Assembly: GCF_900112375.1 (NCBI RefSeq)
Contig: NZ_FOLS01000028.1
Coordinates: forward strand, 1-64,000
Length of the DNA stretch: 64,000 bases
Reading direction: 5' to 3'
Source: Pseudomonas citronellolis
Lineage (GTDB): Bacteria > Pseudomonadota > Gammaproteobacteria > Pseudomonadales > Pseudomonadaceae
Shown here: piece after piece, positions 62,945 through 64,000 of the stretch
How positions within the stretch are numbered: the stretch's first letter is position 1
How the letters are laid out: every line of letters starts with the position of its first letter
The notes under the pieces: model-generated
Databases searched by the model: none
What the model was told of the DNA's origin: nothing
Seen by the model: the letters and a program-made list of their open reading frames with translations, nothing else
Position numbers and translations under genes: made by a program

Positions 62945-64000
62945 ATGGACCCGACGCGTTCGCGTATCTTCCTCGTTCTTTCCCTGCAGACCACCGGCCT
63001 TCTCGCGCTGTTCATCGCCCAGTCGCTGGGCGGCTGGCCGCTGTCGCTGTGCCTGCTGCTCGGTTTCGCGTTGCTCTGGCTGCCCTGGTTCGTCGGCCAG
63101 CGGCGCAGCCTGCCCGGCGTATCCGCCGCCGCGCCGGAGCTGGCCGCGCTGACCCGCGACCTGTCGCACAGCACCAGCCACAATGCGCTGTCCGCCGCCG
63201 GCGTGTCCTACTCGGTGCAGCGCCTGGTGGAGCGCCTGGAGTCGCAACTGGCGGCGGCCGAGCAGATCGTCGGCAGCGCCGAGGTGATGATTCACACCGA
63301 GCGCGCCACCTCTTCCCTGGCGCGCCAGGCCATGGACGCCGCCACCCAGGCCCGCGCCGGCAGCGATGTCGGGCGCAGCGAGCTGCAGCAGGCCATCGCC
63401 CGCATGCACCAGCTCAGCGGCCGCGCCGGTGAAAGCCGCGCGCTGATCGAGGCGCTGAGCCAGCGCAGCGAGGACATCCAGCGCGTCACCCAGGTGATCC
63501 AGTCGATCGCCAGCCAGACCAACCTGCTGGCCCTCAACGCCGCCATCGAGGCGGCCCGCGCCGGCGAGCACGGCCGCGGCTTCGCGGTGGTCGCCGACGA
63601 GGTGCGCGGGCTGGCTGCGCGTACCGCCGAGGCCACCGAGGAGGTGGGGCAGATGGTCGAGGACATCCAGCAGCGCACCGCCCAGGTCGCCGAGCAGATC
63701 CTCCAGTTGGCCGCCGACCTCGACGAAGGCGTGGCCCAGGTGGAGCGCACCGGCGGGCAGCTGGAAGGCATCGCCGGGCTGGCCGCTGGCGTCGAGCGGC
63801 AGATCACCGAGATCGCCGAAGGCGCGGAGATCAACCGCCACCAACTGGACAACCTGTTCGCCGCGGTGGAGCGCATGCGCGCCGACATCCGCGTCAGCGA
63901 CGAGCAGACCCACCGCCTGGCCGACGCCGCTGTGCACCTGGAGGCCCAGGCCGAGGCCATCAGCGAGCGCCTGGCCGAAGTGGGCCTGGACGATTACCAC
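62945..64000 (+). CDS. Methyl-accepting chemotaxis-type protein, cut at the right edge
   Basis: 352 residues visible, frame open to the edge. Two hydrophobic spans near the N-terminus ([20 protein letters not shown] and [20 protein letters not shown]) with only a few residues between them, so there is no periplasmic ligand-binding domain. The rest is the signalling coiled coil with the conserved tip [20 protein letters not shown] followed by [20 protein letters not shown]. It would relay cytoplasmic or membrane cues to CheA. GAGAGG precedes the ATG. The C-terminus lies outside the window. Confidence 0.88.
   Translation, partial: MDPTRSRIFLVLSLQTTGLLALFIAQSLGGWPLSLCLLLGFALLWLPWFVGQRRSLPGVSAAAPELAALTRDLSHSTSHNALSAAGVSYSVQRLVERLESQLAAAEQIVGSAEVMIHTERATSSLARQAMDAATQARAGSDVGRSELQQAIARMHQLSGRAGESRALIEALSQRSEDIQRVTQVIQSIASQTNLLALNAAIEAARAGEHGRGFAVVADEVRGLAARTAEATEEVGQMVEDIQQRTAQVAEQILQLAADLDEGVAQVERTGGQLEGIAGLAAGVERQITEIAEGAEINRHQLDNLFAAVERMRADIRVSDEQTHRLADAAVHLEAQAEAISERLAEVGLDDYH

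Overview
The window reads as a Pseudomonas chromosome carrying most of a temperate tailed phage. Bases 1 to about 47,340 are prophage: phage genes run from the left edge to a tyrosine integrase at 46,209-47,282. The left attachment site lies outside the window. Bases from about 47,440 onward are GC-rich host DNA. The host genus is suggested by a close OprF-type porin (59,020-60,078), a DUF1302/DUF1329 pair and a Pseudomonas-style CTG-N10-CAG LexA box. I cannot name the species.

Prophage layout. (1) 1-6,000 is a left accessory region of many very small unknown genes, three to the left (440-1,497) and about a dozen to the right (1,976-5,702), served by promoters at ~1,540(-), ~1,890(+) and ~4,345(+) that share one operator type. 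(2) 6,004-6,960 is a non-coding block with a LexA box, two perfect 23-bp inverted repeats and a 13-bp iteron-like array, a candidate replication origin. (3) 6,964-9,781 holds a leftward primase-polymerase/SF3 helicase and a small Cro-like protein. (4) 9,929-17,702 is the rightward DNA metabolism module: DUF2800 nuclease, DUF2815 ssDNA-binding protein, family A DNA polymerase, split cytosine-5 methyltransferase, VRR-NUC nuclease and SNF2-type helicase. (5) 17,770-18,649 holds a phage repressor and a small helix-turn-helix protein. (6) 18,734-29,075 has a lambda-like packaging and head block (Nu1/DUF1441, GpA, gpW, portal, S49 protease with nested scaffold, D, E, connectors), tail terminator and major tail protein. 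(7) 29,088-44,078 is a siphovirus tail block: G/GT-type chaperone pair with an A AAA AAG slippery site, tape measure, PA14-domain protein, DUF2163 protein, hub and fibre-like proteins. (8) 44,149-45,614 is the lysis cassette with Rz and a nested Rz1. (9) 45,617-46,153 is a reverse-strand lipoprotein (possible moron), followed by the integrase.

The most striking feature is a network of dispersed palindromes with consensus AATCAAC-N5-GTTGATT. About ten two-armed copies and as many one-armed copies lie across the whole prophage: at the Cro-like/replication divide, before the repressor, before and after the terminase, before the major tail gene, before the lysis genes, in front of several small left-end genes, and inside two reading frames. 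I infer a stoperator-like repression network. A second operator family, ACACCT-N5-AGGTGT, sits in three left-end promoters.

Host side: CapA-like protein; DUF1302 porin-like protein plus DUF1329 lipoprotein-like partner; a REP-type inverted pair; a cluster of LysR regulator, M20 amidohydrolase, MFS transporter and DUF2817 peptidase-like gene, which looks like uptake and hydrolysis of an acylated or peptidic compound; a frameshifted small gene; an OprF-like porin without sigX beside it; an NlpC/P60 hydrolase; a DUF4124 protein; two small secreted or unknown proteins; and a methyl-accepting protein cut by the right edge.
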